From contig JAJEGH010000043.1 in assembly GCA_022819985.1 (NCBI GenBank), positions 62,001 to 126,000 on the forward strand: a DNA stretch of 64,000 bases, written 5' to 3'. The notes under the pieces are model-generated. The model saw only the letters and a program-made list of their open reading frames with translations, had not been told where the DNA came from and did not search any database. A program made the translations under genes and the position numbers. Source of the stretch: Alphaproteobacteria bacterium. GTDB taxonomy: Bacteria; Pseudomonadota; Alphaproteobacteria; Bin65. Positions 45,316 through 56,857 of the stretch are shown here, one piece after another (position 1 is the stretch's first letter; every line of letters starts with the position of its first letter).

Positions 45316-46497
45316 TCACTTGTAGGGGTCGGCGGCGTCGCGCAAGCCGTCGCCCAGGAAATTGAAGGTCAGCACGGTTACGATGACCGGCACCACCGGC
45401 AGCATCAGCCAGGGATAGAGCGCGACGACGTTGATATTCTGGGCCTCGGACAGCAGCACGCCCCAGCTCACGATCGGCGGCTTCAGGCCGAGGCCCAGAA
45501 AGCTCAGCGCCGTTTCGCCGAGGATCATCGCCGGGATGGAGAGGGTCGCCGAGGCGATCAGGTGGCTGGTGAAGCTGGGCAGCAGGTGCCGGCCGACGAT
45601 CCGGCGCGGGCTGGCGCCCATCAATTGCGCCGCCGTCGCGAAATCTTCTTCCCGCAGGGCGAACAGCTTGGAGCGCACGGCCCGGGCCAGGCCGGTCCAG
45701 TCGAGCAGGCCGAGGATCAGGGTGATGCCGAAATAGATCCACAAGGGCGACCAGGTCACCGGCAGCGCGGCGGACAGCGCCATCCACAGCGGCAGGACCG
45801 GGAAGGAGCGCAACACCTCGATGATGCGCTGCACTACCGAATCGACCCAGCCGCCGTAATAGCCCGCCAGCCCGCCGATAACGATGCCGAGCAGGAAGCT
45901 GATCGCGACGCCGACAAAGCCGATGGTGAGCGAAATCCGCGACCCGATCGCCAGGCGGGAAAACATGTCCCGCCCCATCCGGTCGGTTCCCAGCAGGAAC
46001 AGCGTGCCGCCCTTCGCGGGACAGAACAGGCGGATATCCATCTCGACCAGGCCCCAGAACCGGTAGGGCTTGCCCCGGCACAGGAACCGGATGCGCTGTA
46101 TTTTGGAACGATCGGCCGTATAAGTTCGCTGGAGCGTGTTCCGGTCCAGCTTGTAGTTCAGGCCGTAGACGAACGGCCCGACGAATCGTCCCTCGTGGAA
46201 CAGCCGCACCGCCTGGGGCGGCGCATAGATATGGCCGGTGTGCCGGGCCGCCATGTTGTAGGGGACCAGCAACTCCGCGAGCATGGCACAGAGATACATG
46301 AAAGCCAGCAGTCCGCCGCAGAAGACCGCAATTCTGTGGCGGCGCAGCTTCCACCACATCAGCTTCCATTGGCCGGCCAGGTAGTAGCGCTCCTGTTCCG
46401 GGGTCAGGGCCTCGATGGAATGCGGATCGAACGGCGCCTCGGAAACGAACCGTTCGTTGGCCGGCCCGCCCGGCGGCGATGCGGCGCGCCCGCTCAT
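45316..46497 (-). CDS. Peptide-type ABC transporter permease (OppC/YejE-like)
   Basis: A 393-residue inner-membrane permease. It has a long cytosolic N-terminus, one membrane segment (IAVFCGGLLAFMYLCAMLAELL), a periplasmic stretch of about 110 residues that is larger than in most OppC proteins, then the binding-protein-dependent transport domain with FLLGTDRMGRDMFSRLAIGSRISL and the EAA-like loop FATAAQLMGASPRRIVGRHLLP that contacts the ATPase. ATG 46497 overlaps the stop of the partner permease as ATGA. Last gene of the transporter operon, convergent with the cyclase gene. Confidence 0.92.
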   Translation of the reverse strand: MSGRAASPPGGPANERFVSEAPFDPHSIEALTPEQERYYLAGQWKLMWWKLRRHRIAVFCGGLLAFMYLCAMLAELLVPYNMAARHTGHIYAPPQAVRLFHEGRFVGPFVYGLNYKLDRNTLQRTYTADRSKIQRIRFLCRGKPYRFWGLVEMDIRLFCPAKGGTLFLLGTDRMGRDMFSRLAIGSRISLTIGFVGVAISFLLGIVIGGLAGYYGGWVDSVVQRIIEVLRSFPVLPLWMALSAALPVTWSPLWIYFGITLILGLLDWTGLARAVRSKLFALREEDFATAAQLMGASPRRIVGRHLLPSFTSHLIASATLSIPAMILGETALSFLGLGLKPPIVSWGVLLSEAQNINVVALYPWLMLPVVPVIVTVLTFNFLGDGLRDAADPYK

Positions 46498-47492
46498 TTG
46501 TCCGCCCCGCCCTGAAGCCGGATCCGCGGATCGAGCAGGGCCAGGGCCAGATCGGACACCAGCACGCCCAGCACGGTCAGCAGGGCAAGGAACATCAGGA
46601 ACGAGCCGGCCAGGTACATGTCCTGGCTGAGCAGCGCCTCGTAGAGCATCTTGCCGGTGGTCGGCAGGTTCAGCACCACCGATACGATGACGGCGCCGGA
46701 AATCACCTGGGGCAGCAGGTCGCCGATATCGGAGATGAACGGGTTGAGCGACATGCGCAGCGGGTATTTGACCAGCAGCCGGAACGGCGGCAGTCCCTTT
46801 GCGCGCCCGGTCACGACATACTGTTTCTGCAGCTCGTCCAGCAGGTTGGCGCGCAGGCGGCGGATCATGCCGGCGGTGCCCGAGGTGCCGATCACGATCA
46901 CCGGGATCCACAGATGCTCGAGGACCGAGACGATCTTCCCCCAGCTCCACGGCTGGCCGATATACCGCTCGTCCATCAGGCCGCCGATCTCGGTGCCGAA
47001 CCAGACGTTGGCGAAATAGACCATGACCAGCGCGAGCAGGAAGTTCGGCGTCGCCAGCCCGAGAAAGCCGATGAAGGTGAGGGAATTGTCCGCCCAGCTG
47101 TATTGATGCGTTGCCGAGTAGACCCCGATCGGGAAGGCGACGATCCAGGTAAAGACGATCGTCGCGACGGAGACGATGAAAGAGAGCCACAGCCGGTCGC
47201 CCACGACGTCCGCCACCGGCTGCTCGTATTCGAAGGAATAGCCGAGGTCGCCCTGGACGAGCCCGGCGACCCATTCGGCGTACTGGATCAGGAAGGGCCG
47301 ATCGAGGCCGTATTCTTCGCGCAACGCCTCGATCTGTTTCAGGTCGGCCGGCTCACCGAGCTCCCGGAGTTCCTCGATCAGCGTGGTCAGGTAATCGCCG
47401 GGCGGCAGCTGGATGACGACGAACACGATGAAGCTGATCGCAATCAGCGTCGGCACCATGATCAGCAGGCGATGGGCGATATAGCGAAGCAT
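46494..47492 (-). CDS. Peptide-type ABC transporter permease (OppB-like)
   Basis: A 332-residue inner-membrane permease with the N-terminal MLRYIAHRLLIMVPTLIAIS and six membrane segments typical of DppB/OppB. The ATPase-contact loop is VVTGRAKGLPPFRLLVKYPLRMSL. Together with the OppC-like permease it forms the channel of a binding-protein-dependent importer. The stop overlaps the next gene by four bases; the gap to the binding-protein gene upstream is 59 bases. Confidence 0.93.
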   Translation of the reverse strand: MLRYIAHRLLIMVPTLIAISFIVFVVIQLPPGDYLTTLIEELRELGEPADLKQIEALREEYGLDRPFLIQYAEWVAGLVQGDLGYSFEYEQPVADVVGDRLWLSFIVSVATIVFTWIVAFPIGVYSATHQYSWADNSLTFIGFLGLATPNFLLALVMVYFANVWFGTEIGGLMDERYIGQPWSWGKIVSVLEHLWIPVIVIGTSGTAGMIRRLRANLLDELQKQYVVTGRAKGLPPFRLLVKYPLRMSLNPFISDIGDLLPQVISGAVIVSVVLNLPTTGKMLYEALLSQDMYLAGSFLMFLALLTVLGVLVSDLALALLDPRIRLQGGADK

Positions 47493-47551
47493 CGGCCGTG
47501 CCGGTCAGCGCGGGCGGCCGGTGTCGCGACGATCGCGGCGGCGCGGCATCG

Positions 47552-49482
47552 TCAATCCGCCGCCCCGGGCGGTGTCGCGAACCAGAAGGTATCGGGCCGG
47601 TAGATACCCAGATGGGCGCCCGGATTCCAGGCCCAGATCCCGGTTTCCGGCACGTTGCGCAGCCGGACATTCACGACGACCGGCTGGATCACGCCGCCGA
47701 CGAGGCCGATCGAATAGACCCGGTCGGCAGAGATTTGCAGCATCCGGTGCCAGACCGTCCGGCGCTGCGCCGTCGATTCCGCCGCCTCCCACCGGCGCAG
47801 CAATTCGATCAGCCGGAGGGCGCCGGGATCGGTCGGCCTCTGGCCCGACCGGCCCTTGCTCGCATAGTGGAGGCCCCATTGCGACCATTGAAGCTGGACC
47901 TGGTCGGTCGGCGCGAGGGCCAGCGGCGGCGTGTCCTCCCGCACATTGGCATAGTCCAGTCCCGTCCACATCGCGATTTGGGTCAGCCCGGCGTAGACGC
48001 GGCGGCGGAACATCTCGCGTCTGGTGTTTTTCTGGAACAGGCGGACGCCGATTTTCCGCCACGAATCCTGAATCAGGCGCATCGCATCGGTATATTCGCT
48101 GCCTTCCGAAGCCGCCTCGACGATGATCTCCAGCGGCCGCCCGTCGGGCAGCAGGCGGTAGCCCTCGCTGTCGCGGCGCGTCAGGCCGATTTCGTCGAGC
48201 AGGGCATTCGCCCGGGCCGGGTCGAAGCGCGCCCAGGCTTCGCGGTATTCCGGCCGGAACAGCGGGCTGCGCGGCAGGACCGTGTTGCCGCCCTCCGCGG
48301 CCAGCCCGTAATACATGACCCGGTTGATCTCCCGCCGGTCGATGCCGAGGGAGAGCGCGCGCCGGAAGCGGACGTCGCCGAACAGCTTTCGCCACACCGG
48401 GTCCTTGTGATTCAGGTTCGGGTAAAGCGCGATCTGCGCACCGACGGCGGTCTGCCACTGATAGACCCTGTGCCGGCCGCGCGACTCGCCGCGCTTGAGA
48501 AAGGTGAAATCGGTAAAGCGCAGATAGCGGCCCTGCAGGTCGGTCTCGCCGACTCCGGCCTTGGCGGCGACGATCTTGCTGTCGGCGATGACGAAGACCA
48601 GCCGATCGATATAGGGCAACTGGCGGCCGTTCCGGTCGACCCGGTGGAAATAGGGGTTGCGGACAAAGACATAGCGGTCCGCCGGCGGTTCGGTGGTCGG
48701 GATCCATGGCTGCAGCGTCGGCAGCGCCGGGTTCTGGAACCGATACATCCGGCCGCGCTTGCGGTGGAACTTGGCCCAGCCGTCCGGCTTCAGGCCGTTA
48801 TTTGTCATTTTCCGGAGAAATTTCTTCTTCGCATAATCGATATGGAACTGCTGCATATAGTGGCGCGGCATATACAGATAGAGCGGCCGCGGGCCGGCGA
48901 GCGCCGGAAGGAAATAGGGGTTCGGCTTCGCCCAGCTGTAGCGGACGGTATGCCGGTCGAGGAACTCGACCTTCGGTTTCCGGCCGTCGACCAGAAGCGC
49001 CTGGGGCACGCCGAAGCGCGACAGCACCTTGTTGTGGACGACGTCTTCCCACCAGTAGCGGAAATCATCGGTGGTGAAGGGCGCGCCGTCGGACCAGCGA
49101 TGGCCCTTGCGCAGGGTGAAGGTGAAAATCCGGCCGTCCTTCGCCTCGAACCGCTCCAGGATATCTGGCCGGAGCCGGTAATCGCTGTCCCAGGCCACCA
49201 GGCGGGCGTAGCCGTAGACCACGGCCATCCGCGTATCCTTCGCCCGCGCCATGAGCATGGTGAGCGAGCCGCCGTATCTTCCCGGTTTCTTGGCGGTGCC
49301 GGCAAAGGATACGGTCGACGGCGCCTTCGGCAATCGCAACACAATCGGCGGCAAGACGCCGGTTGCGATCTTGGGTTTGAACCAGGGCGGCTCGATATAA
49401 GGCGCTGCCTGCGCCGGCTCGCTGGCGACCGCGCGACACGCGGCAGCCGCCGAGATTGCGACAATGGACAGCGCGCGGGCGG

Positions 49483-49486
<4 letters not shown>
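47552..49486 (-). CDS. ABC transporter extracellular substrate-binding protein (SBP_bac_5)
   Basis: A 644-residue periplasmic binding protein of the peptide/nickel class, longer than the usual 500-550. A signal peptide is seen in ALSIVAISAAAACRAVASE. The mature part has GRYGGSLTMLMARAKDT, FTLRKGHRWSDGAPFTTDDF and FGDVRFRRALSLGIDRREI, all typical of SBP_bac_5. The start is GTG 49486, overlapping the ATPase stop as GTGA; the frame open to 50842 is a shadow. Substrate class (peptide, sugar-peptide or other) cannot be told; the large size is shared with binding proteins for oligopeptides and oligosaccharides. Confidence 0.92.
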
Positions 49487-51381
<1,895 letters not shown>

Positions 51382-51398
51382 GATCTTCCGCCCTGTGG

Positions 51399-51911
51399 TC
51401 AGCCGGAGTCCGGAAGCTTCTCGGGCGACAATCCCAGCGCCCGGAAGTTCGCCAACGTGGTCTGGCTCATCGGCAACTCATTGCGCAGCCCGGCGGCCAG
51501 CGCCGCCTCGGCGATTGCGTCGAAATCCTCAAGCGTCGAATCGACGGACAGGCGCCCGCCGGCCGACCGGACGATCAACTGCATCCAGCCGTCGGACCTG
51601 TCGCGGCGCAGGGGGAAGAAACGGAGTTTCAGGCCCGACAGCTCCGCCCATGCGACCCCGGTTTCCGCATGTCCGGCGATCCCGGCATTTGTGCGCAGAA
51701 GCCCGGATTCGGTCAATCTGTATTCGGTGCGCGCGCGCAGCCAGGTCCGCAGGCCGAAGACGGCAAACAGCACGGTCAGGGATGCAAACAGCCAGAAACC
51801 GAACCAGCTGCCGCGGGACACCGCCGCCAGCGGCACGCACAGGGCGACGCCGACGGCCGCGCGGATATAGTCGTTGCGCAAGGTCGCGCGCGGGTAGCGC
51901 TGCACTGTCAT
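51399..51911 (-). CDS. Small membrane protein of unknown function
   Basis: A 170-residue protein with two adjacent hydrophobic segments (AAVGVALCVPLAAV and WFGFWLFASLTVLFAVFGL) followed by a soluble domain of about 110 residues with alternating strands (TEYRLTESGLLRT, LKLRFFPLRRDRSDGWMQLIVRS), reminiscent of bacterial PH-like domains in membrane proteins, but I cannot assign it to a family. It starts at ATG 51911, three bases after the stop of the deacetylase-like gene, so it is probably the last gene of the glycosyltransferase operon. The ABC transporter operon starts 17 bases further on. Confidence 0.75.
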   Translation of the reverse strand: MTVQRYPRATLRNDYIRAAVGVALCVPLAAVSRGSWFGFWLFASLTVLFAVFGLRTWLRARTEYRLTESGLLRTNAGIAGHAETGVAWAELSGLKLRFFPLRRDRSDGWMQLIVRSAGGRLSVDSTLEDFDAIAEAALAAGLRNELPMSQTTLANFRALGLSPEKLPDSG

Positions 51912-51914
51912 GGC

Positions 51915-52664
51915 TCAAGCGTAGAATAAGGTCGCTACGCTGCGCCACTCCGCAATACCGCTCTGCGCCGTCGTCTCGAACAGACGTTCAAGGAAATTCC
52001 AGCAGCCTGCGTCATGCACCCGGTGATGGGTCAGCAGTCCGGTGGCTTCGGCCGGATCGGCCGCACCTTCCCGGCGCGCCCGCAGGTGGCCGACAAGTTG
52101 AGCAAGGGCGCTCTCTGCGCCGACGAAACCGCGGCTGCCCTTCCAGTCGACGATGTCGACATGGGCGTTGACGATCCCCATGGCGCCGATCGCCGGCCGG
52201 TCGCGCGCGCCGAACCGGCTGAGGCCGGCATAGCCCAGTTCCGGCAGCAAAGGCGGTAAATGGACGCCGATCCGGTTCCAGGGCGGCACCAGGACCGGCC
52301 GGAAAACGTCACCGAACGCCCGTTCCAGGGCATCCCGCCCGGTCATCAGCTCGGCCAGGACATGGTCGGCACGGCGCTCCGCGCCCAGTTCGCACTTCTT
52401 TGCGCCGGGGCCTGCATGGTTGCGGTGGGCGTAGCCGTGCTGGATCGGTGTGACCGCGCTGGCCAAGTCGGCCGCGGTCAGCCGGTTTTCCGCGGGGATG
52501 ACCGCCAGTGCGAGCGGGACGGCTGCCGCCTCGGCCAGCGCCATCGTCCGGTCCAGCGCGGCCGAGGGTCCGACCGCGTCGTCGTCGCGCCACCACAGGG
52601 CCGGCGTCCCGCCCGTCTGCGCCCACAGGTCGAACTCGCGGCGCAGCGCGTCCCAGCCGGTCAT
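51915..52664 (-). CDS. Polysaccharide deacetylase-like (NodB-fold) protein
   Basis: A 249-residue protein with features of the carbohydrate esterase 4 fold: the WWRDDDAVGPS Asp motif near residue 25 and the metal-binding HGYAHRNHAGPG (HxxxH) near residue 95; VLVPPWNRI is the third motif. Family enzymes remove acetyl groups from N-acetylated sugars; here no secretion signal is seen, so it may act on a cytosolic glycolipid or sugar intermediate. ATG 52664 overlaps the stop of the preceding glycosyltransferase gene as ATGA. The substrate is inferred only from its company of glycosyltransferases. Confidence 0.82.
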   Translation of the reverse strand: MTGWDALRREFDLWAQTGGTPALWWRDDDAVGPSAALDRTMALAEAAAVPLALAVIPAENRLTAADLASAVTPIQHGYAHRNHAGPGAKKCELGAERRADHVLAELMTGRDALERAFGDVFRPVLVPPWNRIGVHLPPLLPELGYAGLSRFGARDRPAIGAMGIVNAHVDIVDWKGSRGFVGAESALAQLVGHLRARREGAADPAEATGLLTHHRVHDAGCWNFLERLFETTAQSGIAEWRSVATLFYA

Positions 52665-53809
52665 GCCGGCGCGCCGATCAGGGCGGGCAGGGCCCGGACG
52701 AACGCTTCCGCACCGCCCAGCCGCACCGGGAGGCTCCGGCGGGGCAGCGCCTGCGCCCTGGCGATCGCCTCCTTCAGGCGATGTGGCGTCAGAGCGGGCT
52801 CCGGCAGCACGACCGCCCGTTCCATCGCCTCCAGCCGCCGGGCCCGGCGCATCTGTTCGGTTTCGCCGGTCGTATCGAACGGAACAAGGACCGACGGTGC
52901 GGCGATCTTCAGGATGTCCACCACCGTATTGTAGCCCGCCTGGGAGACCGAACAGGCGCAGCCGGCGAGCCGCCCGCGGAAATCCGGCCGGTTGCGCTCC
53001 ACGGTCACCCGCGGCCCGGCCGAACACCGCAAGGCCTCGAATTCCGATGAGGGGACGGCGCCGCCCGCGCGGATACGAACCGGCTCGCCGTTCGGTCCGC
53101 TGCCCAGGGCCAGCGCCGCGGCCCGCAGAGCCGAGCCCACCCGGCCGCCGCCGCTGCTTACCAGGATTTCCGCTTCCGCGGCCGTTGGCACCTCCGCTTC
53201 GGCCGGAAGAGGGTCGACGTAGCCGGTATAGTGCAGCTTTGCCGCGATTCTTGCGGCCAGGGGAAAGGTGTCGTCGAGGGCGATGAAATCGGGATCGCCA
53301 TGGACGAATACCCGGTCGACCCGGCGCTCGATGAAATCCGCAGCTTCGGCCCAGCGTCCGGCCTTCCGGTCGACCAGGATATCCCGCACGGACACCGCGA
53401 CCCTCGGAGCAGCCGCCGCGCCGGCCCGGTCGAGCAGCGCCGCGATTTCCCGGCCGAACGCCCGCCGCCCGAACGGATAATGCTCCAGAACGATCAGCCG
53501 CGGGCGGATTGTGTCCAGCAGTGCTGCCAGCCGGTCGCGACGCGCGCGCCAGTCCGCCTCGCCGGCCGGGGCGCCGCGGTCGTTGACCAGGCCGCCGAAC
53601 GTCTCGTCGGCCGCGTGCAGCGCGGGGAGCGGGTGGAGCGTCGCGCCGCCGGCCTGCGCGCCGGGAACGGGCGTGCCGCCGACGGCAATGTGGGCGGCGT
53701 AGCCCCCGGCCGCCGCGCGTCCGGCAAGCGCTGCGGTGCGGGCAAAGTGGCCGATGCCGAGCAGATGCTGGACCCAGAACAGGATGGCGGGCGGCGCGTC
53801 AGCGGTCAT
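52661..53809 (-). CDS. Glycosyltransferase family 28-like protein
   Basis: A 382-residue GT-B protein. The N-terminus ILFWVQHLLGIGHFARTAALA resembles COG4671-type predicted glycosyltransferases, and the C-terminal half has EILVSSGGGRVG and CACSVSQAGYNTVVDILKIAAPSVLVPFD, where MurG-like enzymes bind the nucleotide sugar. ATG 53809 overlaps the histidine phosphatase gene by 11 bases. The gene at 56858 encodes a second protein with the same kind of LGHLRR start and GGYNT motif, so the operon holds two related enzymes. Confidence 0.82.
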   Translation of the reverse strand: MTADAPPAILFWVQHLLGIGHFARTAALAGRAAAGGYAAHIAVGGTPVPGAQAGGATLHPLPALHAADETFGGLVNDRGAPAGEADWRARRDRLAALLDTIRPRLIVLEHYPFGRRAFGREIAALLDRAGAAAAPRVAVSVRDILVDRKAGRWAEAADFIERRVDRVFVHGDPDFIALDDTFPLAARIAAKLHYTGYVDPLPAEAEVPTAAEAEILVSSGGGRVGSALRAAALALGSGPNGEPVRIRAGGAVPSSEFEALRCSAGPRVTVERNRPDFRGRLAGCACSVSQAGYNTVVDILKIAAPSVLVPFDTTGETEQMRRARRLEAMERAVVLPEPALTPHRLKEAIARAQALPRRSLPVRLGGAEAFVRALPALIGAPA

Positions 53810-54419
53810 AGCCGGAGGGCGGTTCGCTGTCGGCGAGGCGGATGTTGAGCGCTTCGGGCGTCAGGGCGCCGTCTTCGGCCAGGGTATAGAGATGCGCCCA
53901 GGCGTGCCCCCGTTCGAGCGGCGCGGCCCGGCGCATGTCCCAGCCGGTCGCCAGGGTATAGGCGCCGCGCAGGACGCCGGCGTGGCAGACGGCGCAGATA
54001 TCCCGCCGGCGCACCGCCGCTTCCGCCAGCCATTCGGCCAGCCGTTCGGTCAGCTGGCGGGGCGATTCGCCGTTCGGCGGCGCCATGTCGAGGCCGCGCG
54101 CCTCGATCCGCCGCAGGGTTTCGCCCTGTTCCGCTCGCAGTTTTTTAAGGATCGCCCCCTCCCAATCGCCCCAGTCGATCTCCTTCAGGCGGTCGTCAAG
54201 CCTCAACTGCGCAGGATCGGCGCCCAGCAGCACCGCAGTTTCGATCGCCCGTTGCAGCGGGCTGGCATGCCATTCCCAGTCCGCCGCGTAGGGCGGCAGG
54301 CGCCAGGTCCGGACGGATTGCCGCCCGGCGTCGTTCAGGGGCACGTCCGTCTGGCCCTGGACCCGCCCCTCGGCGTTCCAGTCGGTCGGCCCGTGGCGGA
54401 GGAACAGGATCCCGGTCAT
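53799..54419 (-). CDS. Histidine phosphatase (phosphoglycerate mutase-like)
   Basis: A 206-residue protein with the phosphohistidine motif FLRHGPTDWNAEGRVQGQTD at the N-terminus and the second catalytic His in ICAVCHAGVLRGAY. The EIDWGDWEG block between them is typical of the cobC/GpmB branch. Placed inside the glycosyltransferase operon with an ATGA overlap, it may dephosphorylate a sugar or lipid-linked intermediate, but that is inference from context. Confidence 0.87.
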   Translation of the reverse strand: MTGILFLRHGPTDWNAEGRVQGQTDVPLNDAGRQSVRTWRLPPYAADWEWHASPLQRAIETAVLLGADPAQLRLDDRLKEIDWGDWEGAILKKLRAEQGETLRRIEARGLDMAPPNGESPRQLTERLAEWLAEAAVRRRDICAVCHAGVLRGAYTLATGWDMRRAAPLERGHAWAHLYTLAEDGALTPEALNIRLADSEPPSGYDR

Positions 54420-55576
54420 GGGGTGGGACCGACAACGTTACGGGCCGCCGAGCCGCGACCGACCGCATCCTCGAACGCTGCGCTCATCGCGTCCGCGGCT
54501 GCGGACAGGCTGTGCCGGCGGCGGACATGGGCCCGCGCCGCCGCGCCCAGTGTTTTCCGCAATTCCGGATCGGCAATCAGGCGGCCGATCGCCCGGCCCA
54601 GCTCGTCGCCCGTCCGGGCGACGAGCCCCGTCACGCCGGACTCGATATCCTGCGCTACCGATCCCCAGGGGCCGACCGCGACCGGCAATCCCGCGGCCAT
54701 GGCCTCCAGCGTGGCCATGCCGACGGCCTCGTTCATACCCGGCCAAACGTAAAAATCGACCGCTTTGTATACGGCATCCAAGACATCCTTTTGCAGGGCG
54801 CCGAGAAACGCGACCCGCGTTTCGCCGCCGGAAAAGAGCCGTCGGACCTCGGCCCTTGCCGCGCCGTCGCCGACGATCAGCAGGTGCGCCCCGCTGTCGG
54901 GCCGGCTCATCCAGGCGTCCGCCAGACGCCTGTAGGACTCCAATTTGTCGCCCGGCCGCATCATGCCGACGGCAACGGCCCAGACCGCAGCCGGCGGCAA
55001 GCGCCATTCGGCTGCCAGCCGACGCCGCATTTCGCGGCGCCGGTCAGGCGCGCGCCTTTCTTGTATGCAAGCCACCGGCGGCAGGCGGGAATGGGTCGCA
55101 CGGGGTTTCAGGAGAGGGAGAACACAGCCCTCGTCGGCCGGATTGAGAAAAAATACATGGTCGGCGAGCCCGAGAGCGTCGCGCACCCGCTCCTGCCGAT
55201 GGGCCCAGGGACCCGAAGCCCGCTTCGGCGCGTAGCTGGCCTCGGCGACGAGGTAGGGCAGGCCGAGGGCACGGCAGACCGGCGGCCCGATCAGGTCCGG
55301 TGCCTTGTAGAACAGGTGATAGGTGAACCAGAGATCGGGCGGGGCGGGCCGCAGGGCCGCAATCAGGCGGCTTGCTTCTGCGGCGGCGTCCCGTTCGATG
55401 CGCACGCGGCGCTCCCGGTCCGTCGGCGCCGCTAGGTAGCTGCGCACCGTGGACGCGATCGCAGCCTCGTGGCCGGCCGCGGCCATGGCCTGCAACAGCA
55501 GGCGGGCGATGGTGCGGTCGCCGGAAGGGCGGGCCGCGTCGGGCGGCTTCATCGGCGCGTAGAAGGCGATCTTCAC
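54416..55576 (-). CDS. Glycosyltransferase family 4 protein (A)
   Basis: A 386-residue GT-B glycosyltransferase. The N-terminal domain starts VKIAFYAPMKPPDAARPSGDR; the C-terminal Glycos_transf_1 domain has WAVAVGMMRPGDKLESYRRLADA, LLIVGDGAARAEVRRL, VAFLGALQKD and the nucleotide-sugar E-x7-E region in YVWPGMNEAVGMATLEAMAAGLP. Start GTG 55576 overlaps the upstream glycosyltransferase stop (GTGA). Donor and acceptor cannot be told. No membrane segment is seen, so cytosolic or peripheral. Confidence 0.9.
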   Translation of the reverse strand: MKIAFYAPMKPPDAARPSGDRTIARLLLQAMAAAGHEAAIASTVRSYLAAPTDRERRVRIERDAAAEASRLIAALRPAPPDLWFTYHLFYKAPDLIGPPVCRALGLPYLVAEASYAPKRASGPWAHRQERVRDALGLADHVFFLNPADEGCVLPLLKPRATHSRLPPVACIQERRAPDRRREMRRRLAAEWRLPPAAVWAVAVGMMRPGDKLESYRRLADAWMSRPDSGAHLLIVGDGAARAEVRRLFSGGETRVAFLGALQKDVLDAVYKAVDFYVWPGMNEAVGMATLEAMAAGLPVAVGPWGSVAQDIESGVTGLVARTGDELGRAIGRLIADPELRKTLGAAARAHVRRRHSLSAAADAMSAAFEDAVGRGSAARNVVGPTP

Positions 55577-56853
55577 AGGCGCTCCTTCGCCGCCGGCGTA
55601 TTGCCCCTCGTGAACCGGTCGTGCAGCGCCCGGACGGCGACGGCGGCATCGAATTCGGCACGGACCCGTTCTCTACCGTTCGCCCCGTAGTATCTGCGCC
55701 GCTCCGGATCGCCGATCAGGTCCGACAAGGCGTCGCGCAAGGCGTCGGAACGGCCCGGCTCGACCAGAAACCCCGTTCTTGAATGATCGATCAATTCTTC
55801 AATGCCCGAAAGCCTTGTGGACAGGCAGCACAGGCCCTGGCTCTGGGCCTCCATCAGGACGTTGGGAAGCCCGTCCCGGTCACCGTCCCTGCCGATCAGG
55901 CTGGGCAGGACGAACAGGTCCGCCGCCCGGCAGGCCGCCAGCACTGCGGCCTGGTCCCGGGCGCCGCGCCAGTCGACCCGGTCGGCAATGCCCCGTTGCG
56001 CGGCCAGGCGGCGGAGGTCGCCCAGCAGCGGGCCGCCGCCAATCGACGTCCAGCGCCAGTGCAGCGTCCGGGGCAGCGCCGCCAGCGCCTCAATCAGAAC
56101 CGCAAACCCCTTTTTTTCGACGGCCCGCCCTACCGACAGGATCCGGACCGGGTCTTCCGGCTCCGAACCGTCCCGGCCCGACGGCGCGCCGCCGCACGGC
56201 GCAAACCGCTCCAGATCGAGGCCGTGATAGACGAGGCCTACCTTGTCCGGACAGGGCGCAAGGGCGCGCAGATGCTCGCAGCCGTGCCGGGTGCACGCGA
56301 CCAGCCAGTCCAGGTCGGCCAGCTTTTCGCGCTTCTCCCAGTCCGGGGTCGTCCAGATGTCCTTGGCGTGGGCCGCGGCGCTCCACGGCAAGCCGGTCAT
56401 GATCGCGGCGTAGCGCGCCACGGAGGCCGGCGTGTGCAGGAAATGGGCGTGGAGCCGCGCGACGCCCGCCGGCAGCTCGGCCGCCAGCACCATGGCCTGC
56501 CCGAAGCGGCGCACCCGGTTGCGCGTCCGGTCGCGCCGGAAATCGCGCCACCAGACCCCCACAGCCTTTGCGTAGCCCGGCAGCTGCCGCGCCCTGCGCC
56601 ACGCCGCTGCGACCCGGCCCGGTTCGCGATGCAGGTATTCCGGCAGGTAGGCGACCGGCGCGGCGATCTCGTCGTGGATCGGGTGGCGGCGGCCGTCGGT
56701 CGGATGACGCAGGGAGAACAGCCGGATGTCCAGTCCGAGCCGTTCCAGCGCCAGAATCTCCTGGGCGATAAAGGTTTCCGACAGGCGCGGATAGCCCTTC
56801 AGGACGAAGGCGATCGGACCGGGCGCGCCCGGCGGCCTGCCCCGTCCCGTCAA
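55573..56853 (-). CDS. Glycosyltransferase family 4 protein (B)
   Basis: A 426-residue GT-B protein resembling colanic-acid type GT4 enzymes: IAFVLKGYPRLSETFIAQEILALERLG at the N-terminus (in two blocks) is the typical start, followed by LHAHFLHTPASVARYAAIMTG, and in the C-terminal domain ILSVGRAVEKKGFAVLIEAL and FVLPSLIGRDGDRDGLPNVLMEAQSQG. The start seems to be TTG 56853, four bases after the stop of the preceding gene, with a GAGG site close by; no ATG lies in a suitable place. It is the second gene of the operon. Confidence 0.87.
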   Translation of the reverse strand: MTGRGRPPGAPGPIAFVLKGYPRLSETFIAQEILALERLGLDIRLFSLRHPTDGRRHPIHDEIAAPVAYLPEYLHREPGRVAAAWRRARQLPGYAKAVGVWWRDFRRDRTRNRVRRFGQAMVLAAELPAGVARLHAHFLHTPASVARYAAIMTGLPWSAAAHAKDIWTTPDWEKREKLADLDWLVACTRHGCEHLRALAPCPDKVGLVYHGLDLERFAPCGGAPSGRDGSEPEDPVRILSVGRAVEKKGFAVLIEALAALPRTLHWRWTSIGGGPLLGDLRRLAAQRGIADRVDWRGARDQAAVLAACRAADLFVLPSLIGRDGDRDGLPNVLMEAQSQGLCCLSTRLSGIEELIDHSRTGFLVEPGRSDALRDALSDLIGDPERRRYYGANGRERVRAEFDAAVAVRALHDRFTRGNTPAAKERL

Positions 56854-56857
56854 CGCC